Assembly: GCF_012349115.1 (NCBI RefSeq)
Contig: NZ_PQIG01000078.1
Coordinates: forward strand, 124,001 to 188,000
Reading direction: 5' to 3'
Length of the DNA: 64,000 nt
Source of the DNA: Rhizobium ruizarguesonis
GTDB taxonomy: Bacteria > Pseudomonadota > Alphaproteobacteria > Rhizobiales > Rhizobiaceae
Below the pieces are notes generated by a model. It saw only the letters and a program-made list of their open reading frames with translations. It did not search any database and was not told the origin of the DNA. Below are positions 1 through 8,296 of this stretch, piece after piece. A program made the translations under genes and the position numbers. How positions within the stretch are numbered: the first letter of the stretch is position 1; each line of letters opens with the position of its first letter.

Positions 1-901
1 CGATGCCGAGATTGATCGTCGGGCGGTTCAGCGGCGCCAGTTCCAGGAAGGCGCGTCGCTGAATAATCTTATCGACCGACAGCGGCGCCGGCTGCAGGCG
101 GCTCACCGCCATCCGGACGCGCCCGGTATAGGCGATATTGTCCGTTTCAGCGAAACTGATGCCGTGCTGGGCCGGATCATCACAGACGACGACATAATCG
201 ACGAGCGCCGCCGGGATACGAACATCGTTGGGCTGCAGCGAGCCGCGCTCGGCAATCCTTTTGACCTGCACGACGACGATGCCACCGGAGTTTCGGCCCG
301 CCTGTGCCATGGCGAGCACATCGAGCGGGAAGGCCTCGTCCTCGAGCGTGATGTTCCCGTCTTCGTCGGCCGTCGTTCCGCGCAAGAGCACGCAGTCGAG
401 CGGCATCGACGGATAAAGCAGCCATTCCTTGCCGCGCAACGACACACGCTCGACAAGCGAACGCGGTGTCGTCGCATTCATGCGGCCGCCGCCATGAAGC
501 GGATCCATGAAGGAACCGAGACCGATATGGGTGACCACTCCAGGCTGACCCGCCGCAATCGCCCGATAGAGTTGCGCGATGACGCCCTGCGGCCAGCAAT
601 GCGCTTCGATCTTTTCCTCGATCGCAAGCTTTCCAAGGCGCGGCGTTCCGCGCCATCCCCCGGCAATCACACAGGCGACCAGGCCTTCATAACCGAAGTG
701 CCCCATGCCGCGCGTCTGACGATCGCCCGTACTGGCAGCGAACAGAAGCGTCAGGTTGCGGGGTTTTCCAGAGGCGAGGAAACGCTCCTCGACAGCGGCC
801 GTAATGGCCTCGGGATGGCAGCATCCTCCAAAACCGGAAGCAGCGACAGTCATCCCGTCTTCGAGAAGATCCGCAGCTTGCTGTGAAGAGATGACCCGCA
901 T
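1..901 (-). CDS. CoA-transferase family I, 3' end outside window
   Basis: Reading leftwards from an ATG at 901, about 300 residues are open to the window edge. The protein begins MRVISSQQAADLLEDGMTVA, followed by a Gly-rich GFGG turn and later ELAPLNRPTINLGI. This pattern is typical of the alpha half of family I acyl-CoA:acetate/3-ketoacid CoA-transferases (propionate or acetate CoA-transferase type). These enzymes move CoA between carboxylates through a glutamyl-CoA intermediate. The catalytic Glu lies in the beta half, which is outside the window, so activity cannot be judged. The gene lies 100 bp downstream of yeiH on the same strand. A perfect 14-bp palindrome sits just upstream of its start and suggests its own repressor. 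The exact substrate is unknown. Confidence 0.75.
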   Translation of the reverse strand, partial: MRVISSQQAADLLEDGMTVAASGFGGCCHPEAITAAVEERFLASGKPRNLTLLFAASTGDRQTRGMGHFGYEGLVACVIAGGWRGTPRLGKLAIEEKIEAHCWPQGVIAQLYRAIAAGQPGVVTHIGLGSFMDPLHGGGRMNATTPRSLVERVSLRGKEWLLYPSMPLDCVLLRGTTADEDGNITLEDEAFPLDVLAMAQAGRNSGGIVVVQVKRIAERGSLQPNDVRIPAALVDYVVVCDDPAQHGISFAETDNIAYTGRVRMAVSRLQPAPLSVDKIIQRRAFLELAPLNRPTINLGI

Positions 902-923
902 GACGATCTATGCTTCCGCCTAA

Positions 924-937
924 CCTGTATATACAGG
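924..937. promoter_or_regulatory. 14-bp perfect palindrome, candidate operator
   Basis: CCTGTATATACAGG is a perfect palindrome lying 23 bp upstream of the CoA-transferase ATG. The GT-N-TA-N-AC character resembles operators of FCD-type GntR repressors. It is not a LexA box, because the CTGT/ACAG arms are only four bases apart. No GntR gene is present in the window, so the regulator would be encoded beyond the left edge or elsewhere. Confidence 0.45.
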
Positions 938-1001
938 CTAGCCGCTGATCGTTTGGAAGGCAACCGGATTCTTTGCAAGTATTTTGGGCATATCACCTCG
1001 A

Positions 1002-2024
1002 TCAGACGATATTCAGCAGCCCGATCAGGCAAAGCCCGAGAGCCCCCAGCGCCAACAGCGACAGCGCCGCCGCTGCGAGGACACGACCGCCGGTATGGGC
1101 GACGGATCTGACATCGACGGAGAGGCCCAAAGCCGCCATGGCGGTGACGGTGAAGGCGGCGGAAACAGCCCCCATTCCGGGCAGCAGCGGCGCCGGGATC
1201 GCGTCGAGGGAACGAAGCGTCGCCATGGCTGCAAAACCGAGGATGAACCATGGGAGAACATGGCGGAGCTTGACTGGCGAACCGCCAGGACGGCGGCCAT
1301 GAACTGCGCCGAGCACGAGGATGACGGGTCCGAGCATCATCACGCGGATCAGTTTGACGAGCGTGCCCACCTGGGTGCTGACGGCTCCGGCAGAGGCCGT
1401 GGCCGCCAAGACCTGCGGGACGGCATAGGCTGTCAGTCCGGCGAAAACGCCATATTGTACGGCGCTGAGACCAAAGAGCAGGTGAAGAAGCGGCAGCGTC
1501 AGCACGGCACCGATACCGAGCAGCGCGGTAAAGGCTATCGAGGCGGCGATATCGTCGGGTTTGGCGCCGATCACGGGCGCTGCGGCGGCAATCGCAGAAT
1601 TGCCGCAGATCGAATTGCCGCAAGCAACCAACGTCGCCAGGCTGGCCGACAGCCCGAAGAGCCGCCCGATAACAAAGCTGCCGGCCAAAGACAGAGCAAC
1701 CAGAACGGCAACTCCGCCGACAAGCGGCAATCCAGCCTGTCGGATGGCAGCCGTGCTGAGCGAGGCGCCGAGCAACACGACCGCAATCTCGAGCAGTGTC
1801 TTGGCGGCGAATTGGATGCCGGGAATGAAGGTCTGCGGCAGGCAGACCGAGGAGCGCACGGCAATGCCGATCAGAATGGCAAGCACAAGGCTCTCGATCC
1901 AATGCGAGCCGAAAACCATCATCTGCAGCTGTTCAACGAGATACGCAGAGAGCGTGACTGCCGCACACAGGAGGAGTCCTGGCAGGGCGGCAGGAAGCGA
2001 CAGGGAACGTGAGGCGGAAACGAT
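1002..2024 (-). CDS. yeiH: YeiH/UPF0324 putative sulfate-exporter family membrane protein
   Basis: This 340-residue, very hydrophobic protein has about ten predicted membrane spans. It carries the family signatures ACGNSICGNSAIAAAAPVI and, further on, TAYAVPQVLAATASAG. It belongs to the YeiH / putative sulfate exporter family of inner-membrane proteins; the substrate is not firmly established. The frame is open up to 2096, but the ATG at 2024 is preferred. It is preceded by AAGG at a suitable distance. A start at 2096 would leave only 32 bp to the divergent LysR gene and would put the likely operator inside the coding sequence. Divergent pairing with a LysR regulator parallels yeiE-yeiH of enterobacteria. 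Confidence 0.8.
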   Translation of the reverse strand: MVSASRSLSLPAALPGLLLCAAVTLSAYLVEQLQMMVFGSHWIESLVLAILIGIAVRSSVCLPQTFIPGIQFAAKTLLEIAVVLLGASLSTAAIRQAGLPLVGGVAVLVALSLAGSFVIGRLFGLSASLATLVACGNSICGNSAIAAAAPVIGAKPDDIAASIAFTALLGIGAVLTLPLLHLLFGLSAVQYGVFAGLTAYAVPQVLAATASAGAVSTQVGTLVKLIRVMMLGPVILVLGAVHGRRPGGSPVKLRHVLPWFILGFAAMATLRSLDAIPAPLLPGMGAVSAAFTVTAMAALGLSVDVRSVAHTGGRVLAAAALSLLALGALGLCLIGLLNIV

Positions 2025-2077
2025 CATCGGCAAGACCTTGCGGAGGACCGTAATCTCCCACACTCGATTGTCGACTT

Positions 2078-2088
2078 CTATTGAATAG
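2078..2088. promoter_or_regulatory. Palindrome CTATTGAATAG, candidate LysR site
   Basis: CTATT-G-AATAG is a perfect interrupted palindrome in the AT-rich divergent region between yeiH and the LysR gene. It is followed by AGTATAGCATAGT. The location and AT-rich dyad fit a LysR-type recognition site, but dyads of this size also arise by chance. It supports the shorter yeiH start. Confidence 0.35.
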
Positions 2089-2128
2089 TATAGCATAGTT
2101 CATTCGCTAAAATCGAACGATTGAATCA

Positions 2129-3052
2129 ATGACGTTTGAACAGCTTTCCATTTTCGTCGCGGTTGCGGAACGCGAGCATCTGACCAAGGCCGCGTTTGAG
2201 ATCGGGCTCACGCCATCGGCCGTCAGCTCGGCTATCCGCAATCTCGAGACCTCCTATGGCGTCGAGCTTTTCCATCGCGTCGGACGCCGCATAGAGCTGA
2301 CATATGAAGGACGGGTGTTTCTGGGGGAGGCTAGAGCGACGCTGGCGCGCGCAAAGGCCGCAGCACTCGTCCTGTCCGATCTCGGCGGCTTGCAAAAGGG
2401 TGAACTGGTCGTTTTTGCGAGCCAGACGATCGCCAGCTACTGGCTACCGGCGATGCTGATGCGTTTCAAGATCCGCTACCCGGGCATTGACCTGAAGCTG
2501 ATGATTGGCAACACGACCACGGCGGCAAAAGCGGTTCTCGATGGATTGGCCGAAGTCGGTTTCGTCGAAGGCAGCGTTGATGAGCCGGCGCTGCATGTTC
2601 AGCCGCTTGCCGAGGACGAACTCCTTGTCGTCGTCGGTCCGCGCCATCCCTGGGCGCGTGGCAAACCAATTGCACCGGCAGACCTGGTTTCGGGCACAAA
2701 ATGGGTCATGCGGGAAAAGGGGTCCGGAACCCGGTCGGCTTTCGAGGCGGCGATTTCCAATCTCGGCATAGACCCCGGAGATCTGGCTGTCGCGCTGCAA
2801 CTGCCGTCGAACGAGGCGGTCATATCGGCAGCAAGGGAGGGCCTCTGCGCGACAGTCGTTTCGGGAGCCGTGGCCGCGCCACTCTTGACGCAAGGTCTGC
2901 TGGTAAAGGCGCGCTTCCCTCTGCCGTCCCGCCAATTTGAGATCCTGCGGCATAAACAAAGGCACTCCAGTCGTGCCTCGCTGGCGCTGGAAACCATTTG
3001 CCGCGAGGACAAAGCTGCCGAAGTCCAAAATTGGGATGATTGGGCGCTCTAG
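2129..3052 (+). CDS. LysR family regulator, YeiE-like
   Basis: The protein has 307 residues. The N-terminal winged helix-turn-helix (residues 1-60) reads MTFEQLSIFVAVAEREHLTK, then AAFEIGLTPSAVSSAIRNLE. A CysB/YeiE-type periplasmic-fold effector domain follows, starting around residue 90 (GELVVFASQTIASYWLPAML). It is transcribed divergently from yeiH, so it is expected to control that exporter and itself. By homology with YeiE the effector may be a sulfur compound, but nothing in the sequence fixes this. The start is clear because the helix-turn-helix begins at residue 2. Confidence 0.85.
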   Translation: MTFEQLSIFVAVAEREHLTKAAFEIGLTPSAVSSAIRNLETSYGVELFHRVGRRIELTYEGRVFLGEARATLARAKAAALVLSDLGGLQKGELVVFASQTIASYWLPAMLMRFKIRYPGIDLKLMIGNTTTAAKAVLDGLAEVGFVEGSVDEPALHVQPLAEDELLVVVGPRHPWARGKPIAPADLVSGTKWVMREKGSGTRSAFEAAISNLGIDPGDLAVALQLPSNEAVISAAREGLCATVVSGAVAAPLLTQGLLVKARFPLPSRQFEILRHKQRHSSRASLALETICREDKAAEVQNWDDWAL

Positions 3053-3307
3053 CTGATCCAAGCCGCCGACGGTCTTTGTCGTTGCTGCTCACAGGCGCGT
3101 CAGCAGTACTCTTCCACGCCCGCGGGAACGGTTTGGCCTGCTTCATGGCATTATGGTGGTCGCCACGCACGACGACGTCATGACATTTTCAGCATGGGCA
3201 TGGCTACATGGATGCCCACTTGCTGCCATCGGTGCTCCTTGATCAGCGAGCGGGCTTATGGATGAACGTGCCAGCCAAATCCTGAAACAATACTATCACG
3301 AGGCTCG

Positions 3308-4261
3308 CTAGATTGCGCGTCCGAAACTTGTCACCGCATCGTCTGATGCGTCCGACGTCACCGGCGCAATACGCTTGGCGCGAAGCCGGCTTGCGTCGCG
3401 GGCGGGCGGAAGTCCGAACAGCCGCCCGTATTCCCGGCTGAATTGGGACGCGCTTTCATAGCCGACGGCGAAAGCGACACGGGCGGCGTCGCCCGGAGTC
3501 TCGAGCAACAGACGGCGTGCCTCGTGGAGACGGAACCGCTTCTGATACTGGATGGGCGTCATGGTCGTTGCCGCCTTGAAATGGCGGTGGAACACCGAAG
3601 CACTCATTCCCGTCATCCGCGCCAGATCTTCGACCTTGAAAGATTCCGTGAAGTTTTCGCGAATCCAGGCGAGCGCCCGCCTGACTTGAGACTGGCGGCC
3701 GTCGATCTGTGCGATCTGCCGCAGCTTCGCTCCCTGCGGTCCCCGCAATAGCCGGAACAGGATTTCCCGCTCAATCATTGGTGCCATGACGGAAATTTCG
3801 TTTGGCCTATCGAGAAGTCGCATCATCCGTAGAAATGCTTCTTCGAGCTGAGGATCGGTCGGACTCACGCCGAGGCCACATAAGAATTCCGGATCGTGCA
3901 CATCAGGCATCTCAATCAGAAGGTCGGCGATGTTACGGGCGTCAAAGCTGAACCCGACGCCGAGAAATGGCTTCTGGAGGCTCGCTTCGGATATTCTGCC
4001 AAAGACAGGAACCTCGACCGAGGCCACGAAGTAGCTGCCCCCTCCATAGTGCAATACGTTCTCGCCGCAAGTGATTGCCTTGGCGCCTTGTAACACCAGG
4101 CATATGACAAGCTCCGTCATGCCTGCCGTCGCCTCAGTCGTGCGTTCTGCTCTTAGCAAACCGACGCGTGGAATGGCGGTCGTCGTACGACCGCCACGCG
4201 AGTGCCTGTCGATCAGGGACCTTAGTTCTTCGCCCACATTGTCCATGCTGTTAAATTGCAC
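3308..4261 (-). CDS. AraC family transcriptional regulator
   Basis: The protein has 317 residues. An N-terminal AraC-type cupin region of the AraC_N class (about residues 25-180, including VICLVLQGAKAITCG and YFVASVEVPVFG) precedes a C-terminal double helix-turn-helix. That region reads FKVEDLARMTGMSASVFHRH and later VAFAVGYESASQFSREYGRL. The first codon is GTG at 4261, right behind GGAGGAGG. An ATG at 4246 is an alternative start. The gene is divergent from a short-chain dehydrogenase. AraC regulators of this class very commonly sit next to and control an oxidoreductase, so the SDR is the likely target. Confidence 0.85.
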   Translation of the reverse strand: MQFNSMDNVGEELRSLIDRHSRGGRTTTAIPRVGLLRAERTTEATAGMTELVICLVLQGAKAITCGENVLHYGGGSYFVASVEVPVFGRISEASLQKPFLGVGFSFDARNIADLLIEMPDVHDPEFLCGLGVSPTDPQLEEAFLRMMRLLDRPNEISVMAPMIEREILFRLLRGPQGAKLRQIAQIDGRQSQVRRALAWIRENFTESFKVEDLARMTGMSASVFHRHFKAATTMTPIQYQKRFRLHEARRLLLETPGDAARVAFAVGYESASQFSREYGRLFGLPPARDASRLRAKRIAPVTSDASDDAVTSFGRAI

Positions 4262-4378
4262 CCTCCTCCAACGCGCGCAAGTCTTTCGGCAGGATTAGGC
4301 AAGAGTTCAATAGAATTTGGCACGCGGCCGGAAAGGCGCCTACTCATATTGGACGGGCAACCAGAATGGAGAACGACC

Positions 4379-5095
4379 ATGTCGAAGAATGCATTGATCA
4401 CCGGCGCCAACAAGAGCATCGGCTTTGAAACCGCTCGACGGCTCGGGGGATTGGGTTATCGTGTTTGGCTTGGTGCCCGCGATGCGGGGCGCGGTGAGAG
4501 TGCGGCGGAAACTTTGCGAGCTCAGGGTCACGATGTGCGCTTCCTTGAAATTGCCGTCGAGGACGACGCAAGTGTGAAGGCAGCCGCGGATCGTGTCAGA
4601 CAGGAAGACGGCAAGCTCGACGCACTGGTCAACAATGCGGGCATACCCGGAGCATTCATCGATCCGGCGGATCAGACCTTAGACGACATCCGTCAGGTCT
4701 ACGAGATCAACGTATTCGGGCCGATCCGAATTACGCAAGCTTTCCTGCCTCTGCTCAAAGCAGCGGGGTCCGCCAATGTCGTCAACGTCAGCAGCGAGCT
4801 CGGTTCGCTTGGCGCCCTGACAGACCCGGAGAGCGAATTCTATGGTGTGAACAGCATGGGCTACAACAGCTCGAAGACCGCCCTCAACGCAGTGACCGTA
4901 TCGTTTTCCAAGGCCCTCGCGTCGTTCGGCATCAGGGTCAACAGCGCGGATCCCGGATACACAAAGACCGATTTTAACGGCAATACAGGCTATCGGACGG
5001 TCGAGCAGGCGGCTGAGATCATCGTCCAGCTTGCAGTCGCGAACGACGGCCAGACGGGTGCCTTCATCAATGACAAGGGCACACTACCTTGGTGA
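4379..5095 (+). CDS. Short-chain dehydrogenase/reductase (SDR)
   Basis: This 238-residue classical SDR has a Rossmann nucleotide site TGANKSIG (residues 8-15), the NNAG motif in VNNAGIPG, and the catalytic YxxxK seen as YNSSKTALN with an upstream Ser in VNVSSELGS. It should reduce or oxidise a small carbonyl or alcohol with NAD(P)H; the substrate is unknown. The frame is open further upstream, but the ATG at 4379 is chosen because GGAGAA sits at the right distance and the Rossmann fold starts at once. The divergent AraC gene is the likely regulator. Confidence 0.85.
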   Translation: MSKNALITGANKSIGFETARRLGGLGYRVWLGARDAGRGESAAETLRAQGHDVRFLEIAVEDDASVKAAADRVRQEDGKLDALVNNAGIPGAFIDPADQTLDDIRQVYEINVFGPIRITQAFLPLLKAAGSANVVNVSSELGSLGALTDPESEFYGVNSMGYNSSKTALNAVTVSFSKALASFGIRVNSADPGYTKTDFNGNTGYRTVEQAAEIIVQLAVANDGQTGAFINDKGTLPW

Positions 5096-5111
5096 GCCTG
5101 ACTTAATGTCC

Positions 5112-5133
5112 AGGGCGGGGGCCGGTGCGCCCT
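5112..5133 (+). terminator. Weak hairpin after SDR gene
   Basis: AGGGCG and CGCCCT form a six-base stem around a ten-base loop, 17 bp after the SDR stop, followed by a short pyrimidine stretch (TTCC). It may act as a weak terminator, but there is no proper T-run. Confidence 0.3.
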
Positions 5134-5317
5134 TTCCTAAAGACAGCCAATTTAATCGCTGGTTCCACGATCGTACGTCGCGGTGCCGCCGGTCAGACAA
5201 CTAAGCTGTCGGTCAAGGTGAACGAAGACTGTCGCTCGCTGTACCCCCTGGCAAATTCGAGTGCAGCCGCTTCAAACTGACCATTGACATCGGCAGCGTT
5301 AAGGCAGAAGCCGCACT

Positions 5318-5341
5318 CGGCCGCGCATGCGCGGCCGTTTT
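5318..5341 (+). terminator. 20-bp perfect palindrome plus T-run before EamA gene
   Basis: CGGCCGCGCATGCGCGGCCG is a perfect 20-bp palindrome. Folded as RNA it gives an 8-bp all-GC stem with a CATG loop, directly followed by TTTT. This has the form of an intrinsic terminator. It ends only a few bases before the Shine-Dalgarno sequence of the downstream EamA gene, so it could be either a terminator for upstream transcription or an attenuator of the exporter. Confidence 0.5.
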
Positions 5342-5356
5342 GCGAGGATGCCAAAG

Positions 5357-6274
5357 ATGACGACCAAGACTGGCGTAGCCAATGCCGGAAATCTGATCAT
5401 GACCGGCGTCTTGCTGATGCTGCTTGGCGATCTGCTTTTTGCGCTGAACGATGCAATGGGCAAGTGGCTGGTCGCCAGCTTTGCCGTCGGCCAGGTGCTG
5501 GTGATCCGCTCGATTGGCGCTTTCATCGTGCTCGGACCAATGATCCTTCGGCAAGGGCCGATGGCCTTGTTCCGCGTCGAGCAGAAGGGCCTCCAGTTCA
5601 TCCGTGTTTTTATGGCGACCTGCGATGTCGCGCTGTTTTATGCCGCTGTCGCCTATCTGCCGCTCGCAGATGTGATGACCTTCTATATGGCCGGTCCGAT
5701 CTACATTGCGGCGCTCTCGCATTTTTTTCTCGGAGAAAAGATCGGCTGGCGCCGGTGGCTGGCCGTTCTGATCGGCTTCGCAGGCGTCGTCATCGCGCTG
5801 CGTCCGTCCATGGCGATGCTGTCGCTTCCATCGCTCTTCGGTCTTGCCGGCAGCCTTGCCTTTGCGCTGTCGCTGGTGATGAGCCGCTATCTGCGCTCGA
5901 CCAGCGACACGACGCTGGTGACATGGCAGACGATCGCCGCGCTCGTCACCGGCATCGTTTTAAGCGTCGGCCACTGGCAGTCGGCAACCCTCATCGATTG
6001 GTCCGGCATGTTGCTGCTTGGCATCGTCGCCTCGTGCGCGCATCTGCTCATCACCCGCTCGCTCAAGCTCGCACCGGCATCGCTGCTCGCCCCGTTGCAA
6101 TATACGCTGCTGCTCTGGGCGAGCGTCCTCGGCTACCTCTTCTTCAACGATATTCCCGATGCACAGATCATCATCGGTGCCGCAATCATCGTCGTTGCGG
6201 GGCTCTTCATCTTCCACCGGAAGAACCTGAAAGAGACGGTTCCGGTCGAAGCCGTCCCGCCCGACGGTCATTGA
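5357..6274 (+). CDS. EamA (DMT superfamily) transporter
   Basis: This protein of about 305 residues has ten hydrophobic segments arranged as two EamA repeats. The first contains LMLLGDLLFALNDAMGKWLV, and the second begins after ALRPSMAMLSLPSLFGLAGS. It is an inner-membrane drug/metabolite transporter, probably an exporter; the cargo is unknown. The ATG at 5357 is preferred because GAGG lies nine bases upstream. ATGs at 5327 (inside a perfect palindrome) and 5348 are in frame but poorly placed. The hairpin with a T-run immediately upstream suggests premature termination as a control step. Confidence 0.8.
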   Translation: MTTKTGVANAGNLIMTGVLLMLLGDLLFALNDAMGKWLVASFAVGQVLVIRSIGAFIVLGPMILRQGPMALFRVEQKGLQFIRVFMATCDVALFYAAVAYLPLADVMTFYMAGPIYIAALSHFFLGEKIGWRRWLAVLIGFAGVVIALRPSMAMLSLPSLFGLAGSLAFALSLVMSRYLRSTSDTTLVTWQTIAALVTGIVLSVGHWQSATLIDWSGMLLLGIVASCAHLLITRSLKLAPASLLAPLQYTLLLWASVLGYLFFNDIPDAQIIIGAAIIVVAGLFIFHRKNLKETVPVEAVPPDGH

Positions 6275-6408
6275 GGGCTACAGCGCTGCTTATCTTTCAG
6301 CTTCGCATGGGACGCTGCTGTAACTCCTGGAATTCCCACATACTTCCATCCTTAAACCGTGCGGGAATAGATCAAACGGATGGGGGCTCAGTCACGCGGG
6401 CGTTCCAC

Positions 6409-6433
6409 GGAACAATTTGGACGCTTGCACGCT
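6409..6433 (+). promoter_or_regulatory. Possible EcfG-type promoter, imperfect
   Basis: GGAAC at 6409-6413, then 16 bases, then CGCT at 6430-6433 (consensus CGTT). It lies about 30 bp upstream of the start of the PNPOx-fold gene. One mismatch in the -10 element makes this a weak candidate for general-stress control. Confidence 0.3.
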
Positions 6434-6464
6434 ACTCCCGAGCATTCAAACCTGGGAGATCGCA

Positions 6465-6914
6465 ATGGCGTCCATGACCCTCGAAGACCTGTCCTCGCAA
6501 CTGAAGAAGATCGATTTCTGCATGCTGTCGACGAACGCCGGGTCGGGCCGCATCTCGGCCCGGCCGATGAGCAACAACGGCGACGTCGAATATGACGGGG
6601 ATTCCTGGTTCTTTTCGTATGAAGACAGCAGCAAAATCACGGAGATCGAAGGCATCGACACCGTCTCGCTGACGTTCACGGCACCTCCCAGCCTCCTCGG
6701 CAAACCGGGGATTTTCATCGCTGTCGAGGGCCTCGCCTCGCTGGTACGGGACAAGGCTGCATTCCAAGAACATTGGGTCCCCGATCTCGAGCGGTGGTTT
6801 CCTGAAGGTGTGAACACTCCCGGGATCGTTCCTATCAAGGTTTCAGCATCCTCCATCCGGTACTGGGATGGTGAGAAAAACGGCGAGGTCGCCCTGCCTG
6901 GCTCAGCGAGTTAG
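6465..6914 (+). CDS. Pyridoxamine 5'-phosphate oxidase-fold stress protein
   Basis: This 149-residue protein resembles the general stress protein 26 / Pyrid_ox_like group. The core runs from LKKIDFCMLSTNAGSGRISA through PGIFIAVEGLASLVRDKAAF to IRYWDGEKNGEV, the split-barrel flavin-binding fold. These proteins bind FMN or FAD; the physiological reaction is not known. The start at 6465 (MASMTLEDL) is chosen for the GGGAG eight bases upstream. It stands alone, convergent with the DUF763 gene. A weak EcfG-like promoter upstream would fit a stress role. Confidence 0.75.
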   Translation: MASMTLEDLSSQLKKIDFCMLSTNAGSGRISARPMSNNGDVEYDGDSWFFSYEDSSKITEIEGIDTVSLTFTAPPSLLGKPGIFIAVEGLASLVRDKAAFQEHWVPDLERWFPEGVNTPGIVPIKVSASSIRYWDGEKNGEVALPGSAS

Positions 6915-6936
6915 GGTAATCGCATAAAAGGGTGCC

Positions 6937-8181
6937 CTACTCTGCGGGCGGCTCCTCCCAACCGAAGACGCTCCGGCCTCCGAAATCGGCGGATTGGCGG
7001 AATTCGCCGGCGATGAATTCTTTGAGGTCGGGACCTGTCACATAGCGTTCCATCTGCCTGGACTGATCGTCCAGGCGCTTGAGCGCCTGCAATTCCTCCT
7101 CGCGTCCGAGCCTGCCCTTCTGCACCGCCGATTTCATCACGGCGATCGTCTCGTCATAGACCTTGAGCGGGACCGGAAAAGGATGGCGGTCCTTGCCGCC
7201 ATGGGCGATCGAGAAGCGCGCCGGATCGGAAAAACGGCAGGGTGCGCCGTGGACGACTTCCGCCACCATCGCCAACGCCTTCACCGTGCGGGCGCCAACG
7301 CCTGGAACGAGCAGCAGCTCTTCGAATTCCGCCGGCCCGCGATCGGCGGCGGCAGCCAGATTTCCATGCAGGCGGCGCATGTTGACGTCGCTCTCGCGGA
7401 CGTCGTGATGGGCAGGCATGATCAGGTGCGGCAGCATCGGCTGTGCGGCGGGTTCGGGCGCCGGCGCTTCGGCGCGCAACAATGCGGCGGCTTCGCGGAT
7501 GATCCGGTCGGGACCGAGGGTCGCTAGCAGATCGAGCTGACCGCGCCGCGAGCGTTCGGCGCGCCGGTCGGCAAGATTGACGATCTCGCCCTGGCTCCTT
7601 CCCTCGATTGCCGCATGCGGCGAGTCGACGAAGCTCTCCAGGCCTTCGGACAGCCAGTGATAGCGCCGGGCCTGCCGCCTGTCGCCGTTCATGCCCTGCT
7701 GCACGACCACCCAATGGCCGTCATCGGCAACGATGAACCCGTGCAGATAAAGATCGAACCCATCCTGAAGGGCGGCGCTGTCGACCTTGGCGATAAGACG
7801 GCTGGTGGTCGCAAGCCCCTCGCCGTCGAGACCGACACGCTCGCCGATCGAGACGAGTTCCTGCGGCGTCTTGCGCGAATGCGCGCCGCGGCCGCCGCAA
7901 ACATGCAGGCCGAGCTCGCCGGCACGCGGCTTCAGCCCGCGCTTCAACGCCCCGAGAACACTGGTCGTGATGCCTGAGGAATGCCAGTCCATGCCCATGA
8001 CCGCGCCGAAGGACTGGAACCAGAAGGGATGCGCGAGCCTGCGCAGGAATTCGTCGCGGCCATAATGATGAACGATCGCCTCGGTGATCAGCGTTCCCAA
8101 CCGCGTCATCCGGTCGCCGAGCCAATACGGTACGCGTCCCCCGTGAAGAGGAAGATCGGCGCTGCCTGCTCGTTGTGACAT
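6937..8181 (-). CDS. DUF763 family protein
   Basis: The 414-residue protein starts MSQRAGSADLPLHGGRVPYW, typical of the DUF763 family. A helix-hairpin-helix-like segment (LLVPGVGARTVKALAMVAEV, near residue 305) is followed by HGGKDRHPFPVPLKVYDETI. The helix-hairpin-helix hints at nucleic-acid binding, but no function is established. The frame extends to 8439, but that would overlap the divergent phospholipase promoter and gene. The ATG at 8181 has AAGGA seven bases upstream and begins the conserved region. Confidence 0.75.
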   Translation of the reverse strand: MSQRAGSADLPLHGGRVPYWLGDRMTRLGTLITEAIVHHYGRDEFLRRLAHPFWFQSFGAVMGMDWHSSGITTSVLGALKRGLKPRAGELGLHVCGGRGAHSRKTPQELVSIGERVGLDGEGLATTSRLIAKVDSAALQDGFDLYLHGFIVADDGHWVVVQQGMNGDRRQARRYHWLSEGLESFVDSPHAAIEGRSQGEIVNLADRRAERSRRGQLDLLATLGPDRIIREAAALLRAEAPAPEPAAQPMLPHLIMPAHHDVRESDVNMRRLHGNLAAAADRGPAEFEELLLVPGVGARTVKALAMVAEVVHGAPCRFSDPARFSIAHGGKDRHPFPVPLKVYDETIAVMKSAVQKGRLGREEELQALKRLDDQSRQMERYVTGPDLKEFIAGEFRQSADFGGRSVFGWEEPPAE

Positions 8182-8243
8182 CTCGTTTCCTTGCATTTTG
8201 CATCGCAGGCTGCCCACAGCGCGCCACTGGCCGACGCTATCGG

Positions 8244-8268
8244 GGAACTCAGGCAAATTCCGGGCGTT
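8244..8268 (+). promoter_or_regulatory. EcfG (RpoE2-type) promoter of PLD gene
   Basis: GGAAC at 8244-8248, exactly 16 bases, then CGTT at 8265-8268. This is a perfect match to the alphaproteobacterial general-stress sigma factor consensus. It sits 28 bp upstream of the PLD start codon, which supports that start. Confidence 0.75.
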
Positions 8269-8296
8269 TGTGCTCCAGTTAGAGGCCGAGGCAATC

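Noticed and set aside
984-2012. Plus-strand 342-codon frame across yeiH
   Set aside because: Extremely Gln/Arg/Gly-rich composition typical of an antisense shadow of a membrane protein gene.
1002-2096. Longer YeiH start at 2096
   Set aside because: It would cover the probable LysR operator and leave only 32 bp between divergent genes; the ATG at 2024 has a better ribosome binding site.
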